Made by a program: the position numbers and the translations under genes. Below are positions 12,221 through 22,123 of a DNA stretch of 64,000 nucleotides, piece by piece; positions within the stretch are counted from its first letter, which is position 1; every line of letters begins with the position of its first letter. The notes beneath the pieces are model-generated. The model did no database searches. It was not told where the DNA came from and saw nothing but the letters and a program-made list of their open reading frames with translations. This DNA comes from Isoetes taiwanensis (lineage: Eukaryota > Streptophyta > Lycopodiopsida > Isoetales > Isoetaceae), in contig JAJEKV010000002.1 in the NCBI GenBank assembly GCA_021234155.1, positions 32,353,645-32,417,644 on the forward strand, read 5' to 3'.

Positions 12221-14411
12221 ACAAAGTTTAAAATGAAACGCACTAATTTGCTCAAAACGCACTTCAAAAGGAATCTTTGAAAGATTCCCTAAAATCCCCC
12301 CAAAAAGGTCCCTTTTCATGGTATATTTGTGACAAGTGTGACAATTTAAAAATTTTAGGCATCATTTTTGAGGGGGGGTGTGAACTTAGCTTCCATTCAA
12401 AATTGTTTGACATCCCTTTTTGGCCCCCCTAGTTTGGTTTGAGAAATAGTAATATTTTCAAAAACTAAACAAAATAGACATTGAAAAAAACAGCAAGCAC
12501 ACTAAAGTGCCAAAAAGGTATTTTATTCAAAGTTTTCAAAATCAGTACAAAACTATGAACAAAACTGTAAAAAATGCAACACATTTTGACATTGCGTCAT
12601 TGAAGCAAACATTTTCACATGAAAGTATGCCTCATTGAACAAACTTACACTTTGAAGCGCAAGTTGGAGTCGAAGACGCTCGATCTTCGTCTTATATACT
12701 TGCTCTTATTTGCTCATCCGTCTTGCTATAGACTTATGTATACCATGATGACAATGCGTGGACATAACGTCTTCAAAATAAATTTCTGGGTGGTATAAAT
12801 TTATACCACAATAGGTAGTGATGTGCGGATATAACATGCCAGAGAGTTCGCATGGTATAAATTTATACCGCAAATGGACTCGAGCGGTATAAATTTATAC
12901 CGCAAGAGGACTCGAGCGGTATAAATTTATACCGCGAGAGCTCTCTCGATTCACTGCGAGAGCTCCCACGGTATAAATTTATACCGTGAGAGCTCCCTCA
13001 TTATACCGCGAGAACTCTCTCGGTATAAATTTATACCGCGACAGCTCTCTCGGTATAAATTTATACCGCAGACAACCTTCAGACAATCAATTTATAGACA
13101 TATATGTGTATATATATATAATAATATATATACATACTGACATATATATATCCGAAGAAAAGAGAACTCTTGCGGTATAAATCTATACGGAGAAACGGTA
13201 TAAATTTATACCGAATTGCATATATATATAAAACGTTTATATATATATGTATATATATATGCAGTCCAGAGATAAAGTATATAACCTGTAAAATCTTTTG
13301 GGGTCTTTCTTACTCGCCAAAGGGTTTGGCAACTGAAAACTACTAAAGTAACACACATAAGGGATAATTTTACACACTTTTCTTAGTTTTTTAGTCTAAA
13401 AAGTTCTAAAACGGTTCTAAAATTTCTGAGCTTGTAATGCAATGTTAGAGCATAAAGTAGTCGAATCATGTTGTTATTTCTACTTTTTTTTCTCTACATA
13501 CATGCGAACTTCACTTGAGTGACTAAAAATTGCTACTAAAGGCAAAGAACTCCAAAATATTATGGTGATACAAGTGTTTGACTAGAAGGAAACCAACGTG
13601 GTTTATCAAAGGGGCGAGGAGTAGCAACCCCTCGGAAGTTTACCTATTTATTTACAAAATATTTAGGAAAGGGTAAAGGCGCATCGAATACTTCACTGCC
13701 AGAGAAATGTGCATGGTGCCCACTGCTACAGATGACGTAATTGTGATGAATATGCTCAACATTGCTAAGGAGATTGACTATCTCCTGAGCATCACCATGT
13801 TGTAGATTGGTATGTGCGTTCAAAAATACATCTCAGAGAATAAAAAGGAGGGCATGTAATCACATGGCTTCATTACTTCAACTTTTGTATCCTCGGTATA
13901 AATTTATACTGCATCATCAACTAAAACTTCAGCTTAACTACAAAATATCGTGGATGTATTGGTAATTGTAATACTATGTGATGCAAAAACAATGGTTTGT
14001 CATTCAAGAAGTTTGTTCAACTGCCTCCCAATGTGTTTTAAGGTCCATTAGGATGTTCAGCCAAAATGGTTGTGAAATAACAAATTTCCTGTCTTCTAAA
14101 ACAACTAATATAAAAATTTTCAGGGACAAGGTACAAAAGCATCTAATTTCTTCATACGAATTTGCCCCATAGTAAATCTTTGAATTTCATTGTAGTTCTT
14201 TCCCCCTCTATAATGGGATTTTTTTTGTGTGTGTGTTTTTCCTTAATACTAAGTCTTCTTAAAATGTCTGTTTTCACGAGCAGTTTTATAAATCTTTGGA
14301 CTAAAGGTAATAAAAAGGCCCTTTTTAGAGGGATTTCAGAATTTTATAAATTTTCAGAAGGAATCTTTCAAATGCACTTCTTAAATAAGTGCGTTTCATT
14401 TTAAACCTTGT
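12221..14411. mobile_element. 2.2-kb non-autonomous TIR element inside LINE ORF2
   Basis: The left end starts ACAAAGTTTAAAATGAAACG and the right end is its inverted complement with one mismatch (24 bp in all; the innermost 19 bp match perfectly). TAA flanks both sides (12218-12220 and 14412-14414). Removing the element with one TAA restores the LINE frame across IWSI-IPANDT. A TAA/TTA duplication suits PIF/Harbinger, and TA would suit Tc1/mariner; a 4-bp AATA duplication also fits and cannot be excluded. No credible transposase ORF is present. The interior holds a palindrome array. Confidence 0.85.
12792..13212. repeat. Array of GGTATAAATTTATACC palindromes
   Basis: The perfectly self-complementary 16-mer occurs at 12792, 12854, 12886, 12918, 12970, 13022, 13052 and 13197. 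Imperfect copies are at 13174 and 13895. Three consecutive copies have 32-bp spacing, and the spacers contain GAGAGCTCTC, which is also self-complementary. Each palindrome carries a TATAAA-like core on both strands. The array belongs to the non-autonomous TIR element. Confidence 0.95.
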
Positions 14412-14606
14412 TAATAGACCAAATACTATAATTGGGAGGAAGGGTTTTACTAATGGTTTTCTCATGATCAGAGTTATGTAATTTATGTTCCTGAATAAAC
14501 AAAAAGTCAGGGTTGAGAGATGATAGACAAACCTTCAATCTTTCCCTTTTAATGTTATTGTTAATACCCTGGAGATTCCAGGTAATACACTTAATGTCTC
14601 TATCCA

Positions 14607-16495
14607 TTAAACCCTATACCTCCCTGAAACCAACCCTGCTTGGATGGTCAATTTTCTTGGACTAGATCTGCTAGGGCTAAAACTTAACTTCTTCTTACCT
14701 CTGCCCTTTTTTCTGTTCACTATTGTCCATACCTTGTCTTCTGAGTCGGGGGTGTTCCCAATATCCTGATTTTCCGTCCGTGAAGCCTTATCAACTTCTT
14801 TCTGAGCGGGGTTAGAAAAATCAGGGAAAGAGAAAATAAACTTGCCTGAGTCAACTCTGACAGCCAGGTTGACATTCTTGATGAGGACCACCATATCTTC
14901 GTGGATTTCCACCTTGGGTAGAATTTCATCAATGTTACCCTGATTAGTGGTAATCTGGGTCTCCAAGCTCTTGACAGATTCCGCCTTGCTCACTTCCCCC
15001 CCTGAGTTATCTTTATCATTGACCTTGGGGACCCATACCTGTTTAAGCTTCGGGGCAGTCACTGGGTCACAGGCAGGTTCATGAATTGGCCATTTGGAGT
15101 AATTAATGGTGAGGTCCATGAACTCATCAGCCTTGACTCTGATCTTTATCTGGACCTCCCCAAAAGGTTCACAGAGAGTATACAGATGGGACCGAGTCCA
15201 AAAGGCCGGCGGGAGATTCGGGAAGGATAGCCAAGTAGATGTTTGAATTTCCTTCTCCGAGCCAGGGATGAAGAAAGGGGACCAATTCATAATATAAAAA
15301 GGAGCATTGTTAATGAAGTCCAGCTTTCTTCTTAAAATTTGTTTAACACAGACCTCATCTCTGCAAACAATTTGATAGGTCTTTTTATCCAGCTTGAGAA
15401 TAGACAGAATAGGAATGTGCTGGGATTTGGTTATCCAGTTCTTGACCTCCCCTCCCCTTGATTTGGGCATACCCGCGGGAAATGCACTAAAATAGCATTC
15501 TTGGTAAACATGTCAGAAGCAGAGGAGTCAGGAATGCCATATAAATCTATAAAATCGCTACTAACTGCATTCTGATTCTCCAAGTTAGTCGGTTTAGGAG
15601 TAAAAAAGCCCTCTTTCATAAGAATATTTTTATATGAAGGGGAGAGAGATGGACCTTTTATTTTATCATTTTTGCCGACCACCGGAATCGAGTTGCTGAT
15701 TTTGTTCACTCCAATCTTTGTTTTTGGCACATTCAGCGTCGAGAGCTTGACTTCCATACAATCCCCACAGTCGCAATCGTTTAATTCTTCTGGGTTAAAG
15801 AAACCGTTTGAGTCTTTGATATTGCATTTTGCCGATTTCTTCCCCTTTATCTGATATACTTCCAGGGATGTGGAAACCCCTTCCAGTGGTTCGTTCAGGA
15901 CCAAACCTTGCCTGAAGATTTTCCGATGCCTCTCGATCACATGGTCTTCTGCTTCTTCCCACCTTCTAATGAGCCTGATGCTTGCATTAGAGCTTTCCCT
16001 TATCCCGTCCCACTGAATAATTAGGTTCTTAACCTTTGCTAGCATTTCGTCCATGTAGGCCCTGAAGATGCTGTTCTTGAGGCTGCAGCAATCTTCTTTA
16101 GTGTGACCCTGTTTTACTGTGATAAGCTTGTAAAGGGTGTTGTCTAATTCTTGCAGGTAGCCAAAAGTGTTCCAAACCCAGTCCCTATCGTTGGCCCTCC
16201 CGTTCGAATAGTCTCTGTTAATAACCTCCATTTTTTCCTTGCAAGCCAGAATACCAACATCCTCATGCACTCCCATACAAAAGGCTGCTGCCTTCTGCTG
16301 ATCCTTTATAATTTCCATTCCCATAAACAGTTCTTTCAGAATTCCCCATGCCTTATCGTTCTTGCTGTCTAACCAGAAGATGTTGTTCCACTCGTCATCT
16401 TCCTTGCTAAATTGTGGCTTGGAGGTGCTCGCCTTGGTCCTCATAACTGAAAGATGCTGCCTGAGGTCTTGCCGGATACAGAGTGTTCTCCCCAA
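14607..16495 (-). pseudogene. L1 LINE ORF1 (DUF4283-like nucleic-acid-binding protein), frameshifted
   Basis: The first frame runs from about 16495 to 15480 and the rest from about 15470 to 14607. A one-base shift at the GGGAAATG/CCCGCGGG stretch (about 15476-15487) separates GIPDSSASDMFTKNAIL from MPKSRGGEVKNWITK. The second part has the DUF4283-type pattern of plant L1 ORF1: SILKLDKKTYQIVCR, then WLSFPNLPPAFW and LCEPFGEV. The first part is rich in charged helices and has a Cys-rich spot (DCDCGDCMEV). ORF1 products bind element RNA. The ORF1 stop overlaps the ORF2 start as TAATG. Confidence 0.8.
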
Positions 16496-16726
16496 AAGCT
16501 GAAGCGGCAGAGCGGCCTACTCCGAGAAGAAAGATCGGACTGTTACCTTTCCCTCCAGAAAGGAAAGTAACTGCCAATGATAACTCCCCCCTTCCCCTGA
16601 GGAGAATTTTGCCCAAGATTTGACAGGCCGTACTCAGGAAACACAGAAAAAAACTGATCCTAGACTTGCCTATCTGACCCTACCCTAACTGGACCCCCAG
16701 ATCTGGCTCGGGGCCCACGAAACCTG

Positions 16727-17170
16727 TTAATTTGCAACTAGATACCTCCAAACCACTGTATCAAGATCCCTGATATGTTGGGACGGTTGGAGGTCGAAGA
16801 ATGTCGCCCAGTGAAAGATTGGTTCGATGCCAAACTCGAGTGGCGCACTCATAGTGAAGAGATTGCGTTCAAATCTATTTCCCAGTGCTACGTACGGTTG
16901 AGAATTATGGGCTGTGACTCTCAGAGAGCCAGATCTATCAAAGCAAATGATGCACAGAAAGAAAGAATTAAGCCCGAACCTACAGAATCCTATTCTAGAC
17001 TGAGATTCCACTGCAATGGTTAACAGATCCTCTAAAACAACTAAAGAATCCTGCAATTCCAAGGGGGGAAAGGTAATTCCCAATCCCTGGAGAACAGCTT
17101 CGAACAAAGCCTCATCCATCGGGATTGGGGTTCCCTCCTTGGGGGCAGGCGCTGAGTTTTGGGCGCTCAA
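16727..17170 (-). CDS. Short first ORF of the L1 LINE (147 aa)
   Basis: An open frame begins 30 bp inside the LINE 5' end and starts MSAQNSAPAPKEGTPIP. It contains LGITFPPLELQDSLVVLEDL and ends in HIRDLDTVVWRYLVAN. I do not recognise the family. Its place at the 5' end of a full-length LINE suggests a small leader ORF or the N-terminal part of ORF1; the gap 16617-16726 and the 16407-16616 frame may once have linked it to ORF1. It could also be chance coding in the 5' UTR. Confidence 0.45.
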   Translation of the reverse strand: MSAQNSAPAPKEGTPIPMDEALFEAVLQGLGITFPPLELQDSLVVLEDLLTIAVESQSRIGFCRFGLNSFFLCIICFDRSGSLRVTAHNSQPYVALGNRFERNLFTMSAPLEFGIEPIFHWATFFDLQPSQHIRDLDTVVWRYLVAN

Positions 17171-17200
17171 CGTTCATCTTCCGCGTCCTTCTCTCTTTTC

Positions 17201-17217
17201 AACAAACCAGCAATTTC
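17201..17217. repeat. 17-bp target-site duplication of the L1 LINE, right copy
   Basis: Exact match to 8215-8231. The hAT intron sequence resumes immediately to the right. Confidence 0.9.
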
Positions 17218-17374
17218 AATTTCAATAAAAATCAGCAATATCAATTTCTGAAATAACAGCATTTTAAAGTCAAAATAAACAGCAATATCTATTTTTATTA
17301 TGCTAAAATCAATGGTTTAACTAATTAAATACATATGTTGCTAAAATCAGCAGCTTAACTAATTAGTTACTTAC

Positions 17375-18813
17375 TTGGACTTATGGGCATTTTCTTCTTC
17401 CAATCCCTTAGATAATACATCTTTGCTCCTGTGCATGAATTCGAACAACAACCCAATTGTTGACCCTTCCTTATCAGTAAGGCGCAATACGCTATATAAT
17501 GGGCCCATGACCCTCAAGACAATATTGAAGGAAGGCAATGTTGTAGGATCAAGAATGTAACTTTTCACATTCAATGCATCAGGTTTCCTACTATCCGTCC
17601 AATTCCTCCAATGATCACTCACTACGGTTTGCTCAAGAGCACTCCAAACATTTTGGAGGCGTGCCAACACAATGTATATGACCCCAAATCTTGTCTTGCA
17701 AGGCTTCAAAAGAGCGTGGCTGCTTATAGAGCTACATATTTTCCTTGCATTTCTTTTTTTTGCAAAGAGTCGGACAATAGCATTTGCGTTTGCTACAATG
17801 CTTTTCATCCATGGAAGCTCACCCATATCTTGCAACAGCAAATCTAAATAATGAGATGCACATGGTGTCCACACAAGACGTGGAAACTCCTCCTCAAGTG
17901 AACTTTTCATACGCACGCAATTGGAGGCATTGTCTGAAATTACTTGCACTACATTGTCACTACCTACCTCTTTAATTGCATCTGAATTTTTTTCCGCAAG
18001 CCATGTACTATCAGTTCTTATGCTGACATTGCTACAATCGATGGACTTGAGAAACATCGTACCATAGCAGCATGACACTAAAACATTAACAAGCTGTCTA
18101 TGGCATACATCAATCCATCCATCCGTCAAAATTGTGCACCCACACTTGGGCCATAATGCCCTTATCTTTGCTGTTTTTTCTTGTAAAGTATGCATTTCAG
18201 ATTTCAGACCCTTGTTTCGCATGTAATGATAACTGACACCACTATGTTTGTCTCCTATTTGAGAAAAGGCTTCCAACATACTTCTCCAACATGGCAGTTT
18301 CAGCAAATTAAATGACAAGTTAGCTTCAACAATGCATCGCATTTCCATCACGTTTGCATAATTCTTCCTTTGCATTTGTATGATGGTACCTTTTTTTAGA
18401 GTTTGCTGTTTATATGATGATGATGGTGGCCTTGAAGAAGTAGGACTAGCTGCAACAACTGCCATGCCTGAAAAAGATGCGCTTTCATCACCAGTAGATG
18501 ACATAGGAGCAGAAATAACTGCAGTTGCTGCGGCTTCATCAAAGGTACATCCCGTCCCCATCATCATTTCTTCTTCCATTTGAATAGTTGGTGGCTGAAT
18601 TCTGCCTCCTGCTTCTATCGTAACGTCTTCTGGCACTTGTGGACAAGCTTCAACACCATACTTTGTCTCCCTTGCAAGGTGCGCAACCATCCTTGTTTTT
18701 GTTCCAGTGCAGTGTTTGCCACAAAACTTGCAATCCCAGCATCTATCGCCATTGGCTAGCTTTTGGACGTTAATGCAATATTTATTCCAATAAGGAGATT
18801 CCTTGCGCGGCAT
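17375..18813 (-). CDS. hAT transposase, exon 1 (BED finger and DDE N-terminal core)
   Basis: The start is placed at 18813 (MPRKESPYWNKYC). The region upstream in the same frame is hydrophobic and looks like 5' UTR or intron. A BED zinc finger covers roughly residues 5-55 (CWDCKFCGKHC, then MVAHLARETKYGVEACPQVP). A Ser/Thr-rich linker follows. The DUF659-type catalytic core then contains LPCWRSML, a first Asp in ILTDGWID, a second Asp in QVISDNASNC, and WTPCASHYLDLLL. The exon ends at 17375 before GTAAGT and joins exon 2 at 8178 in frame. No stop interrupts it. The plausible function is cut-and-paste transposition; activity is unknown. Confidence 0.85.
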
Positions 18814-18913
18814 TTTGTTGCAACTTGCATTGAGAAACATAAATAAAATTAGTATCTTTTTGACAAAATAAAAGCAAGAAAGGCAAACTCTATCTTCAAA
18901 CATATATTTTTGA

Positions 18914-19030
18914 TTTATTACCTTCTTTAAAACTCTAAGATTGCTGCCATTGCTATGTCAATATCATCATGTTATGTCAATATCATCAATATCTTATCAT
19001 GCTGCCATTGCTATGTCAATATCATCAATA
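18914..19030. repeat. Local direct repeats around ATGTCAATATCATCA
   Basis: GCTGCCATTGCTATGTCAAT followed by ATCATCA occurs twice, with a shorter third copy (TTATGTCAATATCATCAATA) between. They lie just upstream of the hAT transposase start and may be part of the subterminal repeat region that hAT transposases bind. Confidence 0.6.
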
Positions 19031-19551
19031 TCTGATCTGAAAAAACAAAGCATATTATGTCATGCATTAATTCAAAAGACTTACTAAACAAAATAAAGAA
19101 CATCGGAATTTTCTCTGAACTGCCATATAAGAAAATACAGCAAAATATTTGCTGGAGTTTTACAGCAAAATACAGCAAAGTTTTACAGCAAAATACAGCA
19201 GTAAGCTCTCTATGGTTTTAAATACTTTATATGTTTAATTATAGTGTCCAATATAGCCTAAGCATACAAAACATAATATTTATGACATGACTTTCCAAAC
19301 AGCATGCAAAATCCGCTTCTAATGGTAGCATTTGAAATCCTTCTTTCAGAACTCTAATAAGGACCAGATGTACTTATGACTTAGCCATGGCTTCACATTC
19401 ACTCTTTCACCTACAGTCATTCCTAGACAATGTGGCTGCCAGGAAGTAGCCTCTAGAAAGCAAGGTAGTTTTCAGTTCTTCTTCCCCTGCAAAAATGCAA
19501 AGAGTTGGTTCTTGCAGTGGAAGAAATTCTGTAACTTCCATAGGACGATGT
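19031..19551. other. No gene seen; short repeats only
   Basis: AT-rich sequence. A stretch near 19135-19200 repeats TTTTACAGCAAAATACAGCA. At 19400-19550 the minus strand may hold the degraded continuation of the neighbouring sucrose-transporter fragment, in other frames. Confidence 0.4.
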
Positions 19552-19800
19552 TTAACCATGGTGGAATTCTAACAAAACATTGGACACCTGCCTATGCACA
19601 TATATCTTACCTCTATAATTGGCAAGAAGGGCTCTGCATGGTCCCTGCAATGTGTTGTTGGCCAAGTCCAAGAGCCAAAATCCGACAACGAATATAACAA
19701 TCGCACGAGGACGAGCCCGAGAACTCAGGGAATCCCCTAACATAAACCCAAGGTCTGCAGCAAATCCGATGATAAGAACAGCAATGACGACAAGCAATGA
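19552..19800 (-). pseudogene. Sucrose transporter (SUT/SUC family) gene fragment
   Basis: The minus strand reads LLVVIAVLIIGFAADLGFML, then FVVGFWLLDLANNTLQGPCR and ALLANYRGK. These match the membrane segment 3 to 4 region of plant sucrose/H+ symporters, including the family signature around LLDLANNTVQGPARALLADL. The fragment starts right after a splice-acceptor-like TTTATTTTATTAG, so it derives from genomic DNA, not a spliced mRNA. Past VSNVLLEFHHG the frame is lost; another frame reads FLPLQEPTLC, resembling the next loop. The rest of the roughly 500-residue protein is missing. It lies between hAT and Harbinger remains and may be a transposon-captured gene piece. Confidence 0.75.
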
Positions 19801-21017
19801 TCCTAATAAAATAAATATTGTTCAATTAAGTATCCCAATGTATAAAATATGTGCCCTTGACTACAGGAGATACTACAAAGTACTAGAAGTTGGCAAATGG
19901 AAGTTTCAAATTCCTCTATTGCCGTGGCAAAAAACAAACTGACTTTGCATGGACGTGCCATCTGTTCTGGCAACATGGCATGCATACTGTTCAGTAGTTT
20001 GGCAAGCTTGCAAGCATGTTTCCATTTCAAATTCACAATTTTCTCCTGCTCTGGCTAATTTATCAGTTTCAGTGAATGCTGGACTATCCGAAGCAGCAGG
20101 AAATAATACATTAACTGATCAGTGGGACTCAGCTGGATAAATAAACGGCAAATACGAACCAAAATTAAAATCTGCATCAGAGTGAAGGAATACTAACACC
20201 TAATTTCAAGGAAATTTACCAAGACAAGTCTTTGCTACGAAGAGGCAAATATTTGCTGGAAATGGGATACGTTAAACGCAGAAAGTTCCATAGAAAATCT
20301 TAATTTTGCAAAATGAAATCATGTAAAGGATCATCTTAAACCAAAAAGCAATCATAACAGAACATAGGGACCCATAATGTATGTTTGCAGGCATCACTTT
20401 GTTTGTCACTTTGCCAAGTAGTATAAAGGACAGTAGTATGCCATTGAAACTTATAATGGAAACACAATATCTAGTTTATCTCCATATGTTTGTGCAACAA
20501 AGAAAACACAAAGATAAATCAATAGATTCCCAATGTTCGCAACTGAGAGTTATATCAGTATCTCTTGCTTTGCATTGCCTAAATCTTTTGCCATAGCTAA
20601 ACATAAAGATAGAAGGTAGTAGAAAATGCAACTGCTCAGCTCGAATTCAAGAGGCTTGCTCGAAATGGAATAGTACCAGAACACCTTGCAGTAAATCGAT
20701 TTTAAAGACAAGAAAGCAAGAAAAATCAAGCACATGAAGATTTGTCTGTGAGAGTTCTCACCTGTTAAAATCGTCCGGTATCCATTAGCATAGTATTAGC
20801 ATGTGTTTGATGATTCCACATGGCTCCACCTGCTGCCATTGATCTCCAATGGCTTCTTCGATTCTCTGTATTCGATTCTCTGTAGGAAGAACCAGATGAA
20901 ATGCGGCGTCGACTATGCTGACTTTACGGCACAAAAATGTTAAGGATACGAAATTACACTATTGTATGGTTTAACCCCCCTTAATTTTTTTTATTTTTTT
21001 TTTTTAACCCTACATTC
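19801..21017. other. No recognisable gene
   Basis: Non-coding sequence between the transporter fragment and a Harbinger remnant. A CGATTCTCTGTA motif is repeated near 20857-20885, and a T-rich run lies at 20986-21003. I see no domain in any frame. Confidence 0.4.
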
Positions 21018-21443
21018 TTAAAGTACGAGACGTACTGTACATCCTCTAAGGTACTGAACGTACATTAACGTAGCATACGCGTACAAAAACAACACTGTAT
21101 TAGACCATTCCAACGGTGATTTACGCTTTGCTTTCGGCACCATTGTGTCAGAATTTGGATGCACAACTACTAATGCTTGGGATTTTTCAGAAGAAACAGA
21201 GTCTTGACTTACCTGCCCTACTTCAAAGTTTGTCCTTCTAGCACAAACTGCTGGGGAATCCGGTCTGCTTCTTGTCCTCTTTGGTTGATTTGAAGCAACA
21301 AGTGCTTGAATTACAGGAGCAGATACTGATCCGGTCATTTTCTTTGGTTTTCTTGGCTGAAATTCCTTTTCACGCCTTGGAGGAACAAAGGCCTTGGAAT
21401 GATCTGACGCCCTTGTCATACTAGCAAGTCTATGACCTAACAA
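21018..21443 (-). pseudogene. Harbinger-type Myb/SANT-like protein, exon 1 remnant
   Basis: The minus-strand frame contains AFVPPRREKEFQPRKPKKMT, then SEKSQALVVVH and KRKSPLEWSNT. The same order occurs in the Myb-like gene at 29380-29000: VPPRVEKMAPRRTRKMTG, ESALALVVHEKEN, NRKSPVQWTDQGV. It is thus the first exon of the DNA-binding partner protein of a related PIF/Harbinger element. The rest of the gene and the nuclease are absent to the left. The element end lies near 21750-21848, where GTGAGAGT...ACTCTCAC resembles 29700-29740. Confidence 0.65.
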
Positions 21444-21844
21444 GACTACAAATAATGAAGATAATCAGTTTTTGTCATGAAATCTTCATTCCAAAATAGA
21501 AATTGAATTATGTAAAAATGGAATGCAAGAATGCGAAATTCTGAAGCAATAATGCTTACCTCGTCCTCAATCGAACTTGATCTGGTTGGGTTTGCATCAA
21601 GAAGATCAGCAACATCGCTAGAACGGGGGAGATTCGCGGGAAGGCCAATTTAGGAGGCGGAAAACATTCTGGCAGGGGTTAAGCTTAACTGGTGCAATCT
21701 GATGGGAAATGGCCCATTCGCCAGTTAAGCTAAATTTTGCCTCTCGGGGCATAAAAGGTGAGAGTGTTCCCCACTCTCACCTCCCTCTCGCAACTCTCAT
21801 CATCTCTAATCATCTCTCCCACAAAAAAAAGCAAACATGTGGGA

Positions 21845-21974
<130 letters not shown>

Positions 21975-22020
21975 AGGCACATCCATGGTAGGGGCCTCGC
22001 CTCGGTTTGGACATCCTTGG

Positions 22021-22123
<103 letters not shown>

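Larger units (their letters stand above)
9369..14607 (-). pseudogene. L1 LINE ORF2 (endonuclease-reverse transcriptase), broken
   Basis: ORF2 starts at 14607 with MDRDIKCITWNLQGIN and a catalytic Glu in QEHK. The TIR element interrupts it after IWSI (about 14415) and it resumes at about 12215 with IPANDTSAG. The endonuclease continues with GGDLNMV and SDHYP. The reverse transcriptase shows GPDGLPVEF, IPKTD, YRPISL, LDITKAFDTVSW and FADDT. The block that should contain RQGDPLS is deleted near 10500-10520, with a change of frame. More frame changes occur near 11850 and 11740. The family nicks target DNA and copies its RNA in place. This copy cannot encode a working enzyme. Confidence 0.9.
8232..17200 (-). 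mobile_element. Full-length L1-type LINE inserted in the hAT intron
   Basis: Read on the minus strand the element runs from 17200 to a poly-A seen as T9 at 8232. It has a short 5' ORF, ORF1 with a DUF4283-like domain, and ORF2 with endonuclease, reverse transcriptase and a C-terminal Cys/His region. A 17-bp exact target duplication flanks it. Without the 2.19-kb TIR element nested at 12221-14411 it is about 6.8 kb, normal for a full-length plant L1. Frameshifts in ORF1 and ORF2 make this copy inactive. Confidence 0.9.
6540..18950 (-). mobile_element. hAT-superfamily DNA transposon, interrupted by an L1 LINE
   Basis: The span is defined by the transposase gene, with exons at 18813-17375, 8178-7797, 7726-7562 and 7061-6609 on the minus strand. 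A 9-kb LINE occupies the first intron. The ends of the transposon itself were not found: I could not pair terminal inverted repeats or an 8-bp target duplication, so the limits are approximate. The 3' end must lie close to the 160-bp repeat ending at 6528. Confidence 0.75.

Noticed and set aside
12792-13212. CRISPR-like array of repeats and spacers
   Set aside because: The repeat is a 16-bp perfect palindrome with uneven, partly repeated spacers inside a plant TIR element; no cas genes.
12231-14404. TTAA-flanked piggyBac-like interpretation of the TIR element
   Set aside because: TTAA occurs at both ends, but restoring the LINE frame works with TAA (or AATA) outside ACAAAG, not with TTAA.
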